Origin: Candidatus Gastranaerophilales bacterium
GTDB lineage: Bacteria; Cyanobacteriota; Vampirovibrionia; Gastranaerophilales; Gastranaerophilaceae
Assembly: GCA_900769645.1 (NCBI GenBank)
Contig: CAAGHI010000063.1
Coordinates: 62,001-126,000, forward strand
DNA length: 64,000 bases
Direction: 5' to 3'
Below the pieces are notes generated by a model. It did no database searches and had not been told where the DNA came from. It worked only from the letters and a program-made list of their open reading frames with translations. The position numbers were made by a program, and so were the translations under genes. Below, piece by piece: positions 7,695 through 15,340 of the stretch. How positions within the stretch are numbered: position 1 is the first letter of the stretch; every line of letters starts with the position of its first letter.

Positions 7695-9098
7695 ATGAAA
7701 ACAGTAGTAGCACAGGTAAGATTAAAAACAGCTGATTTTAAGTTTAACTTAGAAAATATAATCAAAAACATTAATTCTGATTGCGACTTGATTATATTTC
7801 CACAGGTTGATATTGAGGACTTGGGCGGAAAAGATTTGACATTCGACGATGGTTGTATGTCGGCTCAGGCACAATTGTATAGAGAAATTGCAGATAAGAA
7901 TTTTAAACAAAACATTCTTCTTGGCGATATTTTGATTAGAAATGGAGAGGTTGAAGTTTCTGATTACGGCGTGTTTGACATTTGCGGAAAGAAAGTTTTT
8001 GTATCTGACACGTTTATGGAAGATGTAGATTGCGACTTGTATGTTTTGGCGAAAAACAGATATTATGCGATGAACACTTATAAAGATTTTGTTGACGAAA
8101 TCCATACTCATAGCGATTTTATTTATGTCAATGCTCTTGGAATTGCAGATGAAAATGTTTTTGCCGGTGGAAGTTTTGCGAAAAACGCAAACAATGAACT
8201 TGTAATGCAAATGCCATTTTGTCAGGAAGATGTTGATACGGTTGATTTTGCAAGGGTTATTGAGTTTTTTGATGAATCGGTCGAATCACAAGTTTACGAT
8301 GTGACGACTTTTGCATTGAGAGAGTATTGCGAAAATACAGGGTTTAAGAAGGTTGTTTTAGGGCTTTCAGGCGGAATTGACAGTGCGTTGACAGCAGCTT
8401 TGGCGGTTGAGGCGATTGGTAAAGATAATGTTTTGGGTATTTTGATGCCGAGCATGTATTCCTCAGAAGGCAGTGTGACAGATAGTTTGAAATTAGCTGA
8501 AAATCTTGGAATTCAGACTGTAAAAGAGCCGATTACACCGCTTTTTGAAGCTTTTATGGAAGGGCGTGAAAGCTTGCACGATCTTGCGGAAGAAAATTTA
8601 CAAGCAAGATTAAGAGGCTTGATTTTGATGTTCTATTCAAATCGAGAAGGTCGTTTGCTTTTGTCAACAGGCAATAAATCTGAAAGTGCAATGGGTTTTG
8701 GAACCCTTTATGGCGACTTAGCAGGTGGATTTAATATGATTTGCGATTTGACAAAGACAAATGTTTATAAGCTTTCAAATTATATTAATAGAAATGGCGA
8801 AGTTATTCCGCAAGCTATTATAGACAAAGCTCCGTCAGCAGAACTTCACCCGGGGCAAAAAGATCAAGATAGATTGCCTGAATATGCGGTTTTGGACGAT
8901 ATTATTGAGATGTATGTAGAGCAAAACAAATCGATTGATGAGATTTGTCAAAAGTATGATAGAAAACTTGTTGAAGAAACTATCAAAAAGATTTATAGAA
9001 TGCAGTTTAAGCGTCATCAATGCTGTTTGGGTGTACGTTTGACCGAACGTTCATTCTGTAACGGGGTTGAAATGCCGATTGTACAAAGATATTATTAA
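7695..9098 (+). CDS. nadE: NAD+ synthetase with degenerate glutaminase domain
   Basis: The C-terminal half (from about residue 205) is a complete NAD synthetase: L-G-L-S-G-G-I-D-S-A-L-T is the PP-loop, followed by S-T-G-N-K-S-E and the deamido-NAD site P-S-A-E-L. It amidates deamido-NAD with ATP. The N-terminal 200 residues match the carbon-nitrogen hydrolase fold of glutamine-dependent NadE but have lost the triad: the Glu block reads I-I-F-P-Q-V-D, the Lys region reads V-E-V-S-D-Y-G-V-F-D, and the Cys block reads V-F-V-S-D-T. The domain is also shorter than usual. Free ammonia is therefore the likely nitrogen donor. AAGGACGT precedes the ATG, and a terminator follows. Confidence 0.93.
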   Translation: MKTVVAQVRLKTADFKFNLENIIKNINSDCDLIIFPQVDIEDLGGKDLTFDDGCMSAQAQLYREIADKNFKQNILLGDILIRNGEVEVSDYGVFDICGKKVFVSDTFMEDVDCDLYVLAKNRYYAMNTYKDFVDEIHTHSDFIYVNALGIADENVFAGGSFAKNANNELVMQMPFCQEDVDTVDFARVIEFFDESVESQVYDVTTFALREYCENTGFKKVVLGLSGGIDSALTAALAVEAIGKDNVLGILMPSMYSSEGSVTDSLKLAENLGIQTVKEPITPLFEAFMEGRESLHDLAEENLQARLRGLILMFYSNREGRLLLSTGNKSESAMGFGTLYGDLAGGFNMICDLTKTNVYKLSNYINRNGEVIPQAIIDKAPSAELHPGQKDQDRLPEYAVLDDIIEMYVEQNKSIDEICQKYDRKLVEETIKKIYRMQFKRHQCCLGVRLTERSFCNGVEMPIVQRYY

Positions 9099-9116
9099 TA
9101 AAATAACAATGAAAAA

Positions 9117-9151
9117 ATGGCAAGTTAGATTAAATCACTTGCCATCTTTTT
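9117..9151 (+). terminator. Intrinsic terminator after nadE
   Basis: ATGGCAAGT (9117-9125) pairs with ACTTGCCAT (9137-9145) and is followed by CTTTTT. It ends the nadE transcript. Confidence 0.85.
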
Positions 9152-9313
9152 ATAAAATTAAAAACTCAACAACAGCTTGCTGATAAAATGAATATGAGCC
9201 TAAATTTTGTTGGTAAAATTGAGGTCGCTTTTTCAAAGCCTTCACTTGATACACTTATTGATATTGCTGATGCACTTGAAACAACTGTTTCTGATTTGAC
9301 TAACTTTTCTTAA
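9152..9313 (+). pseudogene. Fragment of an XRE-type HTH regulator gene
   Basis: The frame ending with TAA at 9311 reads Q-Q-Q-L-A-D-K-M-N-M-S-L-N-F-V-G-K-I-E, then S-L-D-T-L-I-D-I-A-D-A-L-E-T-T, the helix 2-5 portion of a Cro/C1-type HTH. The usual first helix and its start are missing; the frame runs back into the nadE terminator. No ribosome site precedes the internal ATG at 9188. I read it as a decayed 3' remnant, about 50 codons long. Confidence 0.7.
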
Positions 9314-9331
9314 TCTTTTTTAATTTTTTAC

Positions 9332-9360
9332 TTGCAAATATCTGTTTTGCATAATATAAT
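9332..9360 (+). promoter_or_regulatory. Promoter of rpmI-rplT
   Basis: TTGCAA (9332-9337) and TATAAT (9355-9360) have a 17-base spacer. The predicted start near 9367 leaves a leader of about 100 bases before rpmI. Confidence 0.85.
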
Positions 9361-9366
9361 TGTCTT

Positions 9367-9470
9367 GTAGAAGTATTTTATGGCTTTGGTATGCCTGAAA
9401 TTACTTAGAGTACACTTTCCCTTGAGCAACTCCGTTTGACTTGAGGTTACAAAAGAAAAGGAGAAATTAA
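9367..9470 (+). promoter_or_regulatory. 5' leader of rpmI-rplT, possible L20 autoregulatory region
   Basis: About 100 transcribed bases before rpmI. A frame at 9381 starts M-A-L-V-C-L-K and ends at a TGA after 19 codons, without a clear ribosome site. CTTGAG occurs twice (near 9421 and 9440). In several phyla this operon is repressed by L20 binding to its leader; I cannot show the L20-binding fold here. infC, the usual first gene, is absent. Confidence 0.4.
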
Positions 9471-9680
9471 ATGCCAAAAATGAAAACACACAAGTCTGCT
9501 GCAAAACGTTACAAAGTTACTGCAACAGGTAAAATTGTTAGAAGACAAGCTGGTATCGGCCACTTACTTCAACACAAATCTGCTTCTAGAAAACGCAGAA
9601 TTTTCAAAATGATTTCAATTTCAGATTCACATTTCAAATTGATTTCAAAAGAGTTACCTTACAGAAAGTATGCAAGATAG
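9471..9680 (+). CDS. rpmI: 50S ribosomal protein L35
   Basis: A 69-residue basic protein, M-P-K-M-K-T-H-K-S-A-A-K-R at the start and a K-S-A-S-R-K-R-R block, diagnostic of L35. AAAGGAG precedes the ATG by about seven bases. It is the first gene of the rpmI-rplT pair, ten bases before rplT. Ribosomal large-subunit component. Confidence 0.97.
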   Translation: MPKMKTHKSAAKRYKVTATGKIVRRQAGIGHLLQHKSASRKRRIFKMISISDSHFKLISKELPYRKYAR

Positions 9681-9690
9681 GAGGCAGTAA

Positions 9691-10041
9691 ATGAGAGTAA
9701 AACGTGGTAATGTATTACGCAAAAGACATAAAAAGATTTTAAAATTAGCTAAAGGCTTTATCGGTGCAAGAAGCAGAATTTTCAAAGTTGCTAACTGTGC
9801 TGTAATGAAAGCTCTTAAATATGCTTACAGAGATAGACGTACTAACAAACGCAACATGCGTCGTCTATGGATTGTTAGAATTAATGCAGCTGTTAGAGAG
9901 CGTGGCATGAGCTACTCAAGATTTGTAAACGCTTGCAAAAAAGCTAACATCACTGTAAACAGAAAAATGTTGGCTGACTTGGCTGTAAGAGATCCTGAAG
10001 CATTTTCAGTAGTTTTTGAAACAGCTAAAGCTGCTAAATAG
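9691..10041 (+). CDS. rplT: 50S ribosomal protein L20
   Basis: A 116-residue basic protein, usual length. R-V-K-R-G-N-V, R-K-R-H-K-K-I-L-K-L-A-K-G and Y-A-Y-R-D-R-R are family blocks. L20 is needed early in 50S assembly and often represses its own operon. AGGAGG stands seven bases before the ATG. A terminator follows 30 bases after the stop. Confidence 0.97.
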   Translation: MRVKRGNVLRKRHKKILKLAKGFIGARSRIFKVANCAVMKALKYAYRDRRTNKRNMRRLWIVRINAAVRERGMSYSRFVNACKKANITVNRKMLADLAVRDPEAFSVVFETAKAAK

Positions 10042-10069
10042 TTAGTTGAAAAATTAAGTGTTTGATGAA

Positions 10070-10098
10070 AAGAGGTTACATTTTGTAGCCTCTTTTTT
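10070..10098 (+). terminator. Terminator after rplT
   Basis: AGAGGTTACA (10071-10080) pairs with TGTAGCCTCT (10084-10093), followed by a T run. Confidence 0.9.
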
Positions 10099-10129
10099 AT
10101 TTATGAATAGAGATGGTGCAATGTAAGGC

Positions 10130-10166
10130 TTCTCTCCCTCAATTAGGGAGAGAGAGAGAGTGGGTA
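10130..10166. repeat. Intergenic CCCTC-type hairpin (repeat family 2, degenerate copy)
   Basis: CTCTCCCTC and GAGGGAGAG-like arms face each other around AATTA, followed by an (AG)7 run at about 10147-10160. It resembles the CCCCTC/GAGGGG hairpins at 23117 and 35070. Confidence 0.5.
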
Positions 10167-10204
10167 AATAGAAAAAATTAAAATGTGATTTGAATTACAA
10201 CTTG

Positions 10205-10213
10205 TGCTATAAT
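10205..10213 (+). promoter_or_regulatory. Extended -10 promoter, leaderless start of the amidase
   Basis: TGCTATAAT at 10205-10213 is a perfect extended -10. The ATG at 10220 is six bases downstream, where transcription should begin, and there is no Shine-Dalgarno sequence. Confidence 0.75.
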
Positions 10214-10219
10214 CTTGTT

Positions 10220-11584
10220 ATGAAAAAATTAGTATTATTATTGGGATTGGTATTATTAGGCAATAGTTGCCTTGCTTTTGACGTGGTTTATCCTAAAAAC
10301 AAAAATGTCATGATAAACGCTAATTCGACATTCTTTATCGGTTCGTCTGACAAACCGTTGAAAATTAACGGACAAGATGTTCCGTTACATCAGACTGGCG
10401 CTTTTGCTTATGTTGTAAAGCTTAATCAGGGTTCAAACATATTCGTTTTGCAAACTGATAGCGAAAAACAAGTTTACGAAATTTCTAAACCTGTCATTAA
10501 AGCTGAATGCAATCTGCCTTTGCAGTTTTTCCCTTATTCAGAGAAGAAATCTGTGTATGTCACAACAGAAGGTGCACCGTTGCGTTCAACTCCAATTGAT
10601 GCCGGAATTAACCGTATGGCACATTTGCAGCGTAATGTTGAGTTACTTGTCGATGGCGAAAAGGGTGGGTTTTATCGAGTTTTACTTGGCGAAAAACAAT
10701 ATGGTTGGATTGCCAAAACGAATGTAAAACCTTATGCCGAAGGTTTTAATTCAACTCCAGCGACTCTTAGTGGGTATGATTATGAGGACGAACCTCAATA
10801 TTTCAAATTCGTTTTTCATCTTGACAAGCGTGTCCCATTTGAGATGGTTGAAGGAGAACCTTTTTTACTTAAATTTTATAATGTGAAAGACAATTCTGAT
10901 AATGTTTATTCCTTTGATTTTTCGATGAAAGAAGCTACCGGAAACGAAAGATTATATGGTTATAGCGGGGAATATCAAGGAAATGACTTTATTTTGAAAG
11001 TCAGAAAGCCGATTTGCGTAAATTCAAGAAAACCGTTACACAATATCAAAATCGTTGTAGATGCCGGACATGGCGGTTCTGAAATCGGTGGAATAGGTTG
11101 TCTTGGAGACAAAGAAAAAGATTTGAACCTAGAATTTGCTAAGTATCTGGAAGCAGATTTGAAAAAGTTGGGTGCAAAAGTTTTGATGACACGAACAGAA
11201 GATAGTTACGTGGGATTAAAAGAGCGTGTTGATTTTACAAACCGCGAAGAGGCAGTTGTTTTTATAAGTTTGCATTGTAACGCATTGCCTGATGGCGCTG
11301 ATCCTAACAAAAATAGTGGTACAAGTATTTATTATTATTACCCTGAGGCAAAGTCGCTTGCTGATACGGTTATGACACAAGTTACATCTGATTTGAGCTT
11401 GAATAATGATAAAGTTCGCCAAGGTAGCCTTGCAGTTGTTCGTAATACAAACGCTTTGAGCATTCTTGTTGAGACGTCTTATTTGATAAATCCAGAGGAT
11501 AATGCCAATTTGATTAATCCGGAATTTCAGAAACAATACGCTAAATCCGTTGCGTTAGCGATAGAAAAATATTTTGAAGAATAA
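10220..11584 (+). CDS. N-acetylmuramoyl-L-alanine amidase (Amidase_3) with SH3-like domain
   Basis: Exported cell-wall hydrolase, 454 residues, cutting the MurNAc-L-Ala bond. A signal peptide (M-K-K-L-V-L-L-L-G-L-V-L-L-G-N-S-C-L-A) is followed by a middle part with an SH3-like stretch (V-T-T-E-G-A-P-L-R-S-T-P, Y-G-W-I-A-K-T-N-V). The C-terminal 190 residues are Amidase_3: V-V-D-A-G-H-G-G (Zn His), a zinc-region Glu in C-L-G-D-K-E-K-D-L, L-M-T-R-T-E-D, F-I-S-L-H-C-N-A (Zn His) and L-V-E-T-S-Y-L-I-N catalytic Glu. The start at 10220 gives an intact signal peptide and coincides with the predicted transcript start. Division or wall remodelling is the likely role. Confidence 0.92.
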   Translation: MKKLVLLLGLVLLGNSCLAFDVVYPKNKNVMINANSTFFIGSSDKPLKINGQDVPLHQTGAFAYVVKLNQGSNIFVLQTDSEKQVYEISKPVIKAECNLPLQFFPYSEKKSVYVTTEGAPLRSTPIDAGINRMAHLQRNVELLVDGEKGGFYRVLLGEKQYGWIAKTNVKPYAEGFNSTPATLSGYDYEDEPQYFKFVFHLDKRVPFEMVEGEPFLLKFYNVKDNSDNVYSFDFSMKEATGNERLYGYSGEYQGNDFILKVRKPICVNSRKPLHNIKIVVDAGHGGSEIGGIGCLGDKEKDLNLEFAKYLEADLKKLGAKVLMTRTEDSYVGLKERVDFTNREEAVVFISLHCNALPDGADPNKNSGTSIYYYYPEAKSLADTVMTQVTSDLSLNNDKVRQGSLAVVRNTNALSILVETSYLINPEDNANLINPEFQKQYAKSVALAIEKYFEE

Positions 11585-11590
11585 ACAATA

Positions 11591-11622
11591 AAAAAGGTTG
11601 GATTTTGTAACCCAACCTTTTT
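11591..11622. terminator. Bidirectional terminator between amidase and pepA
   Basis: AAAAAGGTTGG pairs with CCAACCTTTTT, giving a T-rich 3' side on both strands. It serves the converging amidase and pepA genes. Confidence 0.9.
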
Positions 11623-11656
11623 GGTATAGTGGAGAAGTTTTCTCCATTAATTTTTT

Positions 11657-13054
11657 CTATTTTGTCACATAGTTCAAAAGAGTTCGGACTCCTGCACCTG
11701 TTGAACCGGCAATAAATTCTTTTTGCGGTTTTTCGATGTACGCAGTTCCAGCGATATCAATGTGAGCCCATTTTGTGTCTTTAACAAATTCTTGCAAGAA
11801 TACACCCGCAATTGAAGCTCCGCCCATTCTTGAACCTGTATTTTTCATATCGGCAATTTCGGATTTCAAACTGTTAAAATAGTCTTTATCCATAGGAAGT
11901 TTCCAGAATTTTTCACCGGATTCTTTACCTGTTTCAACAAGTCTTTCAACAAGTTCGTCGTCATTTCCCATAATACCTGAAATGTTTGAGCCAAGCGCAA
12001 CAACGCAAGCACCTGTTAATGTTGCGATATCAACTACTTCGTCAACTCCAAGTTCGCAAGCATAGCAAAGTGCATCTGCCAACGTAATTCTACCCTCAGC
12101 GTCAGTATTGTCGACTTCAATTGTTTTACCGTTTTTAGCTGTCAAAATGTCACCCGGTTTGTAAGATGAGCCTGATGGCATATTTTCACAAGCTGCAATG
12201 ATTCCGTGAACTTCCATGTCAGGTTGTAATTTAGCAAGAGCACGCATTACCCCTAAAATACAAGCTGCGCCTGACATATCATCTTTCATTGTTAGCATTG
12301 AAGATGCAGGTTTAATATCAAGTCCGCCGGCATCAAAACAAATTCCTTTACCGATAAGTGCGATTTTTTTCTTAACATTTTTGCCTGTATATTTCATGTG
12401 AATAAATTTTGGAGGGTTTACGCTGCCCTGTCCAACTGCTAAATAAGCATTCATACCCATTCTTGCAACTTCGTCTTTGTCAAAAATCTTAGTTTCAACG
12501 CCTTCCAAACCTGCTGCGATTTGTGCAAGTTTTTCCGGAGTTGCGATTTGAGCAGGTGTATTTGCCAAGTCACGAGTGAATTTCATCGCTTCGCCAAATA
12601 TTAGACCTTCTTCAACCGTTTCTTTTGAGAATTTAGCAAAAACGATTTCATCTAGGTGATGAGCTTTTTCTGATTTATATTCGTCATAAGCGTAATCAGC
12701 AATCATAGCACCGATTGCTGCAGATTTACCATAATCTAAGCTAACATCAAAATCAAAGGCTGCTTTTTTAGCTTTGATTTGTTGTAATTTTTTTACAGCT
12801 TTTGCAACAGCTTCTCGCATCTTGTTGTGGTCGAATTCTTCTTTTTTGCCAAACCCGATAATTAATACTTTATCAGCTGGAATTTGTCCAAGCGTGTGGA
12901 TAAGATAAGTTTGCCCGAATTTGCCTTCAAAATGGTCTTTATCAACTGCATAAGTATTCGCAAGCTCCACAGAAGTTTTTTCACCTTCAAATTGGTTTAC
13001 AACCAAAACTTCCACAGGAGTTGATTTTACATCAATTGAAACACTAATTTTCAT
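11657..13054 (-). CDS. pepA: Leucyl aminopeptidase (M17)
   Basis: A 465-residue cytosolic two-metal aminopeptidase. The C-terminal catalytic domain shows G-K-G-I-C-F-D-A-G-G-L, M-K-D-D-M-S-G-A-A and N-T-D-A-E-G-R-I-T-L-A-D-A-L, the metal and active-site blocks of M17. The N-terminal macro-like domain is normal in size. AAGGAG lies eight bases upstream of the ATG. It converges with the amidase gene and shares a terminator with it. Besides peptide turnover, some PepA proteins bind DNA; nothing here decides that. Confidence 0.95.
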   Translation of the reverse strand: MKISVSIDVKSTPVEVLVVNQFEGEKTSVELANTYAVDKDHFEGKFGQTYLIHTLGQIPADKVLIIGFGKKEEFDHNKMREAVAKAVKKLQQIKAKKAAFDFDVSLDYGKSAAIGAMIADYAYDEYKSEKAHHLDEIVFAKFSKETVEEGLIFGEAMKFTRDLANTPAQIATPEKLAQIAAGLEGVETKIFDKDEVARMGMNAYLAVGQGSVNPPKFIHMKYTGKNVKKKIALIGKGICFDAGGLDIKPASSMLTMKDDMSGAACILGVMRALAKLQPDMEVHGIIAACENMPSGSSYKPGDILTAKNGKTIEVDNTDAEGRITLADALCYACELGVDEVVDIATLTGACVVALGSNISGIMGNDDELVERLVETGKESGEKFWKLPMDKDYFNSLKSEIADMKNTGSRMGGASIAGVFLQEFVKDTKWAHIDIAGTAYIEKPQKEFIAGSTGAGVRTLLNYVTK

Positions 13055-13094
13055 AATCTTCTCTCCTTTTTAACTAAGGAAAGTATAGCACTTT

Positions 13095-13412
13095 TTAGAG
13101 GTTTTGTAAATCCGATTTAAAAAAGATTTTGCCATAGGTATCAATACTTTGTTTAAGTTTTTGGTTTGTTATATCATTGTAATTTAATAAATCAAATTTG
13201 TATGGAGTTGGTAGCTCGTCTAGTTCAAATGCAATATGACGCAGAAGTTTATCTTCTATTTCTCCAAAGAATACTAAATCAATATCAGAGTTTGGCTTAA
13301 AATTTCCTTTTGCTCGAGAACCAAAAATTTTAACAAGTTTAATTTGTGGAAATTTTGTAAATAAATCTTGTATAGCTCTGATAGAGCTTTCTGAAAGTCC
13401 AAAATTATCCAT
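13095..13412 (-). CDS. MNT-type nucleotidyltransferase (MntA-like antitoxin)
   Basis: A 105-residue minimal nucleotidyltransferase. K-I-F-G-S-R-A-K-G near residue 32 and N-S-D-I-D-L-V-F-F give the G-S and D-x-D metal motif. In HEPN/MNT pairs this enzyme AMPylates the HEPN partner and silences it. I chose ATG at 13412 because AAGGTG is six bases before it; GTG at 13421 would lie inside that site. The start overlaps the last eight bases of the HEPN gene, so the two are co-translated. Confidence 0.85.
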   Translation of the reverse strand: MDNFGLSESSIRAIQDLFTKFPQIKLVKIFGSRAKGNFKPNSDIDLVFFGEIEDKLLRHIAFELDELPTPYKFDLLNYNDITNQKLKQSIDTYGKIFFKSDLQNL

Positions 13413-13812
13413 TAAGTTCACCTTGTAAATATGTTTCTAACTCTATCAATAATTTTGAATAGTTATTAATTATGTCATTACACAGGCTTTTGGCATATTC
13501 TTCTTTGTATGTATTTGCTGTTTTATTTCTGGCTTCCATCATTTCAATCCAGCCTTGTCCGTCAGTAATCATATTATTGGAAAACGCCTCTTTTATAATT
13601 GAGCGTGGAGAGTTGACAGTAATTCCATTGTATTCCAAGTTATCTTTCATAACTTTCCAGCCTAGCTCGAAAACCATTTCAAAAGCTTGTATAAGTGCCA
13701 TTGTATAAATTTTGTTCATGCCTTCTTTATTTATGCAATCAATTGTTTCCAAAAAATTTGAAAGAGCTTGTTTGTAATTTTCAAATCGTTGTTCCCACCT
13801 AATTTCTTTCAT
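13405..13812 (-). CDS. HEPN-domain protein, HI0074 type, with altered RX4H motif
   Basis: A 135-residue all-helical protein of the nucleotidyltransferase substrate-binding (HI0074/HepT-like) family: R-W-E-Q-R-F-E-N-Y at the start, A-L-I-Q-A-F-E-M-V-F-E-L-G-W-K in the middle. The RNase-type motif, normally R-x4-H-x-Y, reads R-N-K-T-A-N-T-Y, so the His is Asn (codon AAT where CAT would give His), while the Tyr that is the modification target remains. AGGAG precedes the ATG. It is first in the pair, followed by the MNT gene. It may be a toxin that has lost activity, or a member with a non-nucleolytic role. Confidence 0.85.
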   Translation of the reverse strand: MKEIRWEQRFENYKQALSNFLETIDCINKEGMNKIYTMALIQAFEMVFELGWKVMKDNLEYNGITVNSPRSIIKEAFSNNMITDGQGWIEMMEARNKTANTYKEEYAKSLCNDIINNYSKLLIELETYLQGELNG

Positions 13813-13829
13813 AATTTTCTCCTAGTTTT

Positions 13830-14471
13830 TTATTCCTCAAATCCGCCGCCAATTTCGTAGTAGTATGAGCAATATACGCCGGTGCCGTTTGAAGAACAAT
13901 CCTTTTTCAACTCCTGCATTGATTTGTCAAATCCGAAAGGTTCAATTTTGCCGCCATCATAAATGTTTACCCCGAAAATATCTTTTCCCCAACGGTTTGG
14001 AGGTAAAATTCCATTCATATCAAACATCATAACAAATAAAACGTCATTTCCGTTTTCTGTTTTGATATCTTTTAATCCGACAATTGTATTATTTTCTGCA
14101 AAATAAAAGTCGTCAAAATAGTAGGTTTGTCCCTTATAAACCCTTGCTCCGTTTATGTATCTTGGGTGATAATGTCTGACTGGGTTCGCATCAATATCAA
14201 TTCTAAGGTATGGTTTTACAATTGTCAAAAGCACTTTTTCTCGTTCTTGCGCAGTTTTTGCCTTTGTCATCCCTTTTAGCATATCGTCTGAAATATGGGC
14301 ATTTATTACTGAAAACATGTATTCAATGCGGTTTAATTTTTCGTTCCATTTTGAAATAAAGTTTGCTTGACGAGTGTTTTCAATAGAAACTGGCATTACA
14401 AGCAACAAAATTCCTAAAAAAACAAATAGAGCTATTGAATATTCAAGTTTCCAGTAATGTTTTTTCCCCAT
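13830..14471 (-). CDS. Pilin-family relative without class III leader (213 aa)
   Basis: One N-terminal membrane helix (Y-S-I-A-L-F-V-F-L-G-I-L-L-L-V-M-P) is followed by a long helix and a mostly beta domain. F-D-M-N-G-I-L-P-P-N-R-W-G-K-D-I-F near residue 150 matches the signature [FYI]-D-[IVM]-N-G-x3-P-N-x2-G-x-D-x-F seen in pilin loci A, B and C. The prepilin F-T-L-x-E motif and the peptidase cleavage site are absent, so it cannot be processed as a standard pilin. Four Cys near the end may pair. AGAGG seven bases upstream supports the start. It lies just before the HEPN pair on the same strand. A minor-pilin descendant anchored in the membrane is my best reading. Confidence 0.65.
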   Translation of the reverse strand: MGKKHYWKLEYSIALFVFLGILLLVMPVSIENTRQANFISKWNEKLNRIEYMFSVINAHISDDMLKGMTKAKTAQEREKVLLTIVKPYLRIDIDANPVRHYHPRYINGARVYKGQTYYFDDFYFAENNTIVGLKDIKTENGNDVLFVMMFDMNGILPPNRWGKDIFGVNIYDGGKIEPFGFDKSMQELKKDCSSNGTGVYCSYYYEIGGGFEE

Positions 14472-14485
14472 AAAACCTCTTGTTT

Positions 14486-15340
14486 TTATGCCATATCAAT
14501 ACGTTTTTTCTCTGCAATCAATTTGTCGTAAACCCATTCCGGAACAAAGTTTTTGCCGAGAACGATTTGCCCGTTCATAATATTTGGTGCATGGAAATCT
14601 GAACCGCCTGTAACAATTAAACCAAGTTCTTCTGCCATAGATGAAAAATATTCAACACAAGCAGGAGAGTGTTTTCTGTGATATGCTTCAATTCCACGCA
14701 AACCGTACTGCATAAGTTCTTTAATAAGTTCTTCTGCAATATCAATGTCGTGAGGGTGTGCAATTACGGGAATTCCACCTGCATCATAGATTATTTCAAC
14801 AGCATCTTGCGGAGTCACTGTTTTTCTCTGAACGTAAACAGGTGAATCGTCGTGGATATATTTTGCGTAAGCCTCAATAACGCTAGATGTTCCACCGGCA
14901 TTTGTAATTGCTTTTGCAATGTGAGGACGACCGATGCTTCCGCCTTCTGCAACTTGTTTTTTTATGTCGTTGAATTTAATTCGAATTCCTTCTTTTTTTG
15001 CTAATAAATCAATAATTTCATGAGCTTGTTCAATACGAGCTTCTTGTTGTGTTTTTAGCATGTTTTGGAAATCATTGTCGTTTACATTCATAAAATAGCC
15101 CAGAATGTGAACTTCATAGTTTTTGTAGAGGGTGTTGACTTCAATTCCCTGAATGATTTCCAGTTTATCTTCTCTGTTTATCTTTTTTAGATATTCTTTG
15201 GCGACCGGACACGATAAAACATTATCGTGATCAGTAAGTGCAATTACCTGTAATCCGACGTCAATTGCGGTGTCTACAATTTTCTCGGGCGAGAACACAC
15301 CGTCTGAATAAAGGGTGTGAATGTGCAAATCACTTTTCAT
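14486..15340 (-). CDS. PHP-domain phosphoesterase (YciV/nucleoside-bisphosphatase type)
   Basis: A 284-residue metal-dependent phosphoesterase. The PHP metal motifs are clear: D-L-H-I-H-T-L-Y-S-D-G at the start, A-L-T-D-H-D-N-V, I-Q-G-I-E-V-N-T, V-I-A-H-P-H-D near 195 and G-G-S-D-F-H-A-P near the end. Relatives hydrolyse 3',5'-nucleoside bisphosphates or trim 5' ends of RNA. Here it is third in rny-ymdB-PHP, which suggests a role in RNA turnover. Its start overlaps the end of ymdB by 11 bases, so they are coupled. Confidence 0.88.
   Translation of the reverse strand: MKSDLHIHTLYSDGVFSPEKIVDTAIDVGLQVIALTDHDNVLSCPVAKEYLKKINREDKLEIIQGIEVNTLYKNYEVHILGYFMNVNDNDFQNMLKTQQEARIEQAHEIIDLLAKKEGIRIKFNDIKKQVAEGGSIGRPHIAKAITNAGGTSSVIEAYAKYIHDDSPVYVQRKTVTPQDAVEIIYDAGGIPVIAHPHDIDIAEELIKELMQYGLRGIEAYHRKHSPACVEYFSSMAEELGLIVTGGSDFHAPNIMNGQIVLGKNFVPEWVYDKLIAEKKRIDMA

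Noticed and set aside
10190..10219. TTG start upstream of the amidase ATG
   Set aside because: It would put ten residues ahead of a normal signal peptide and lies upstream of the predicted transcript start.
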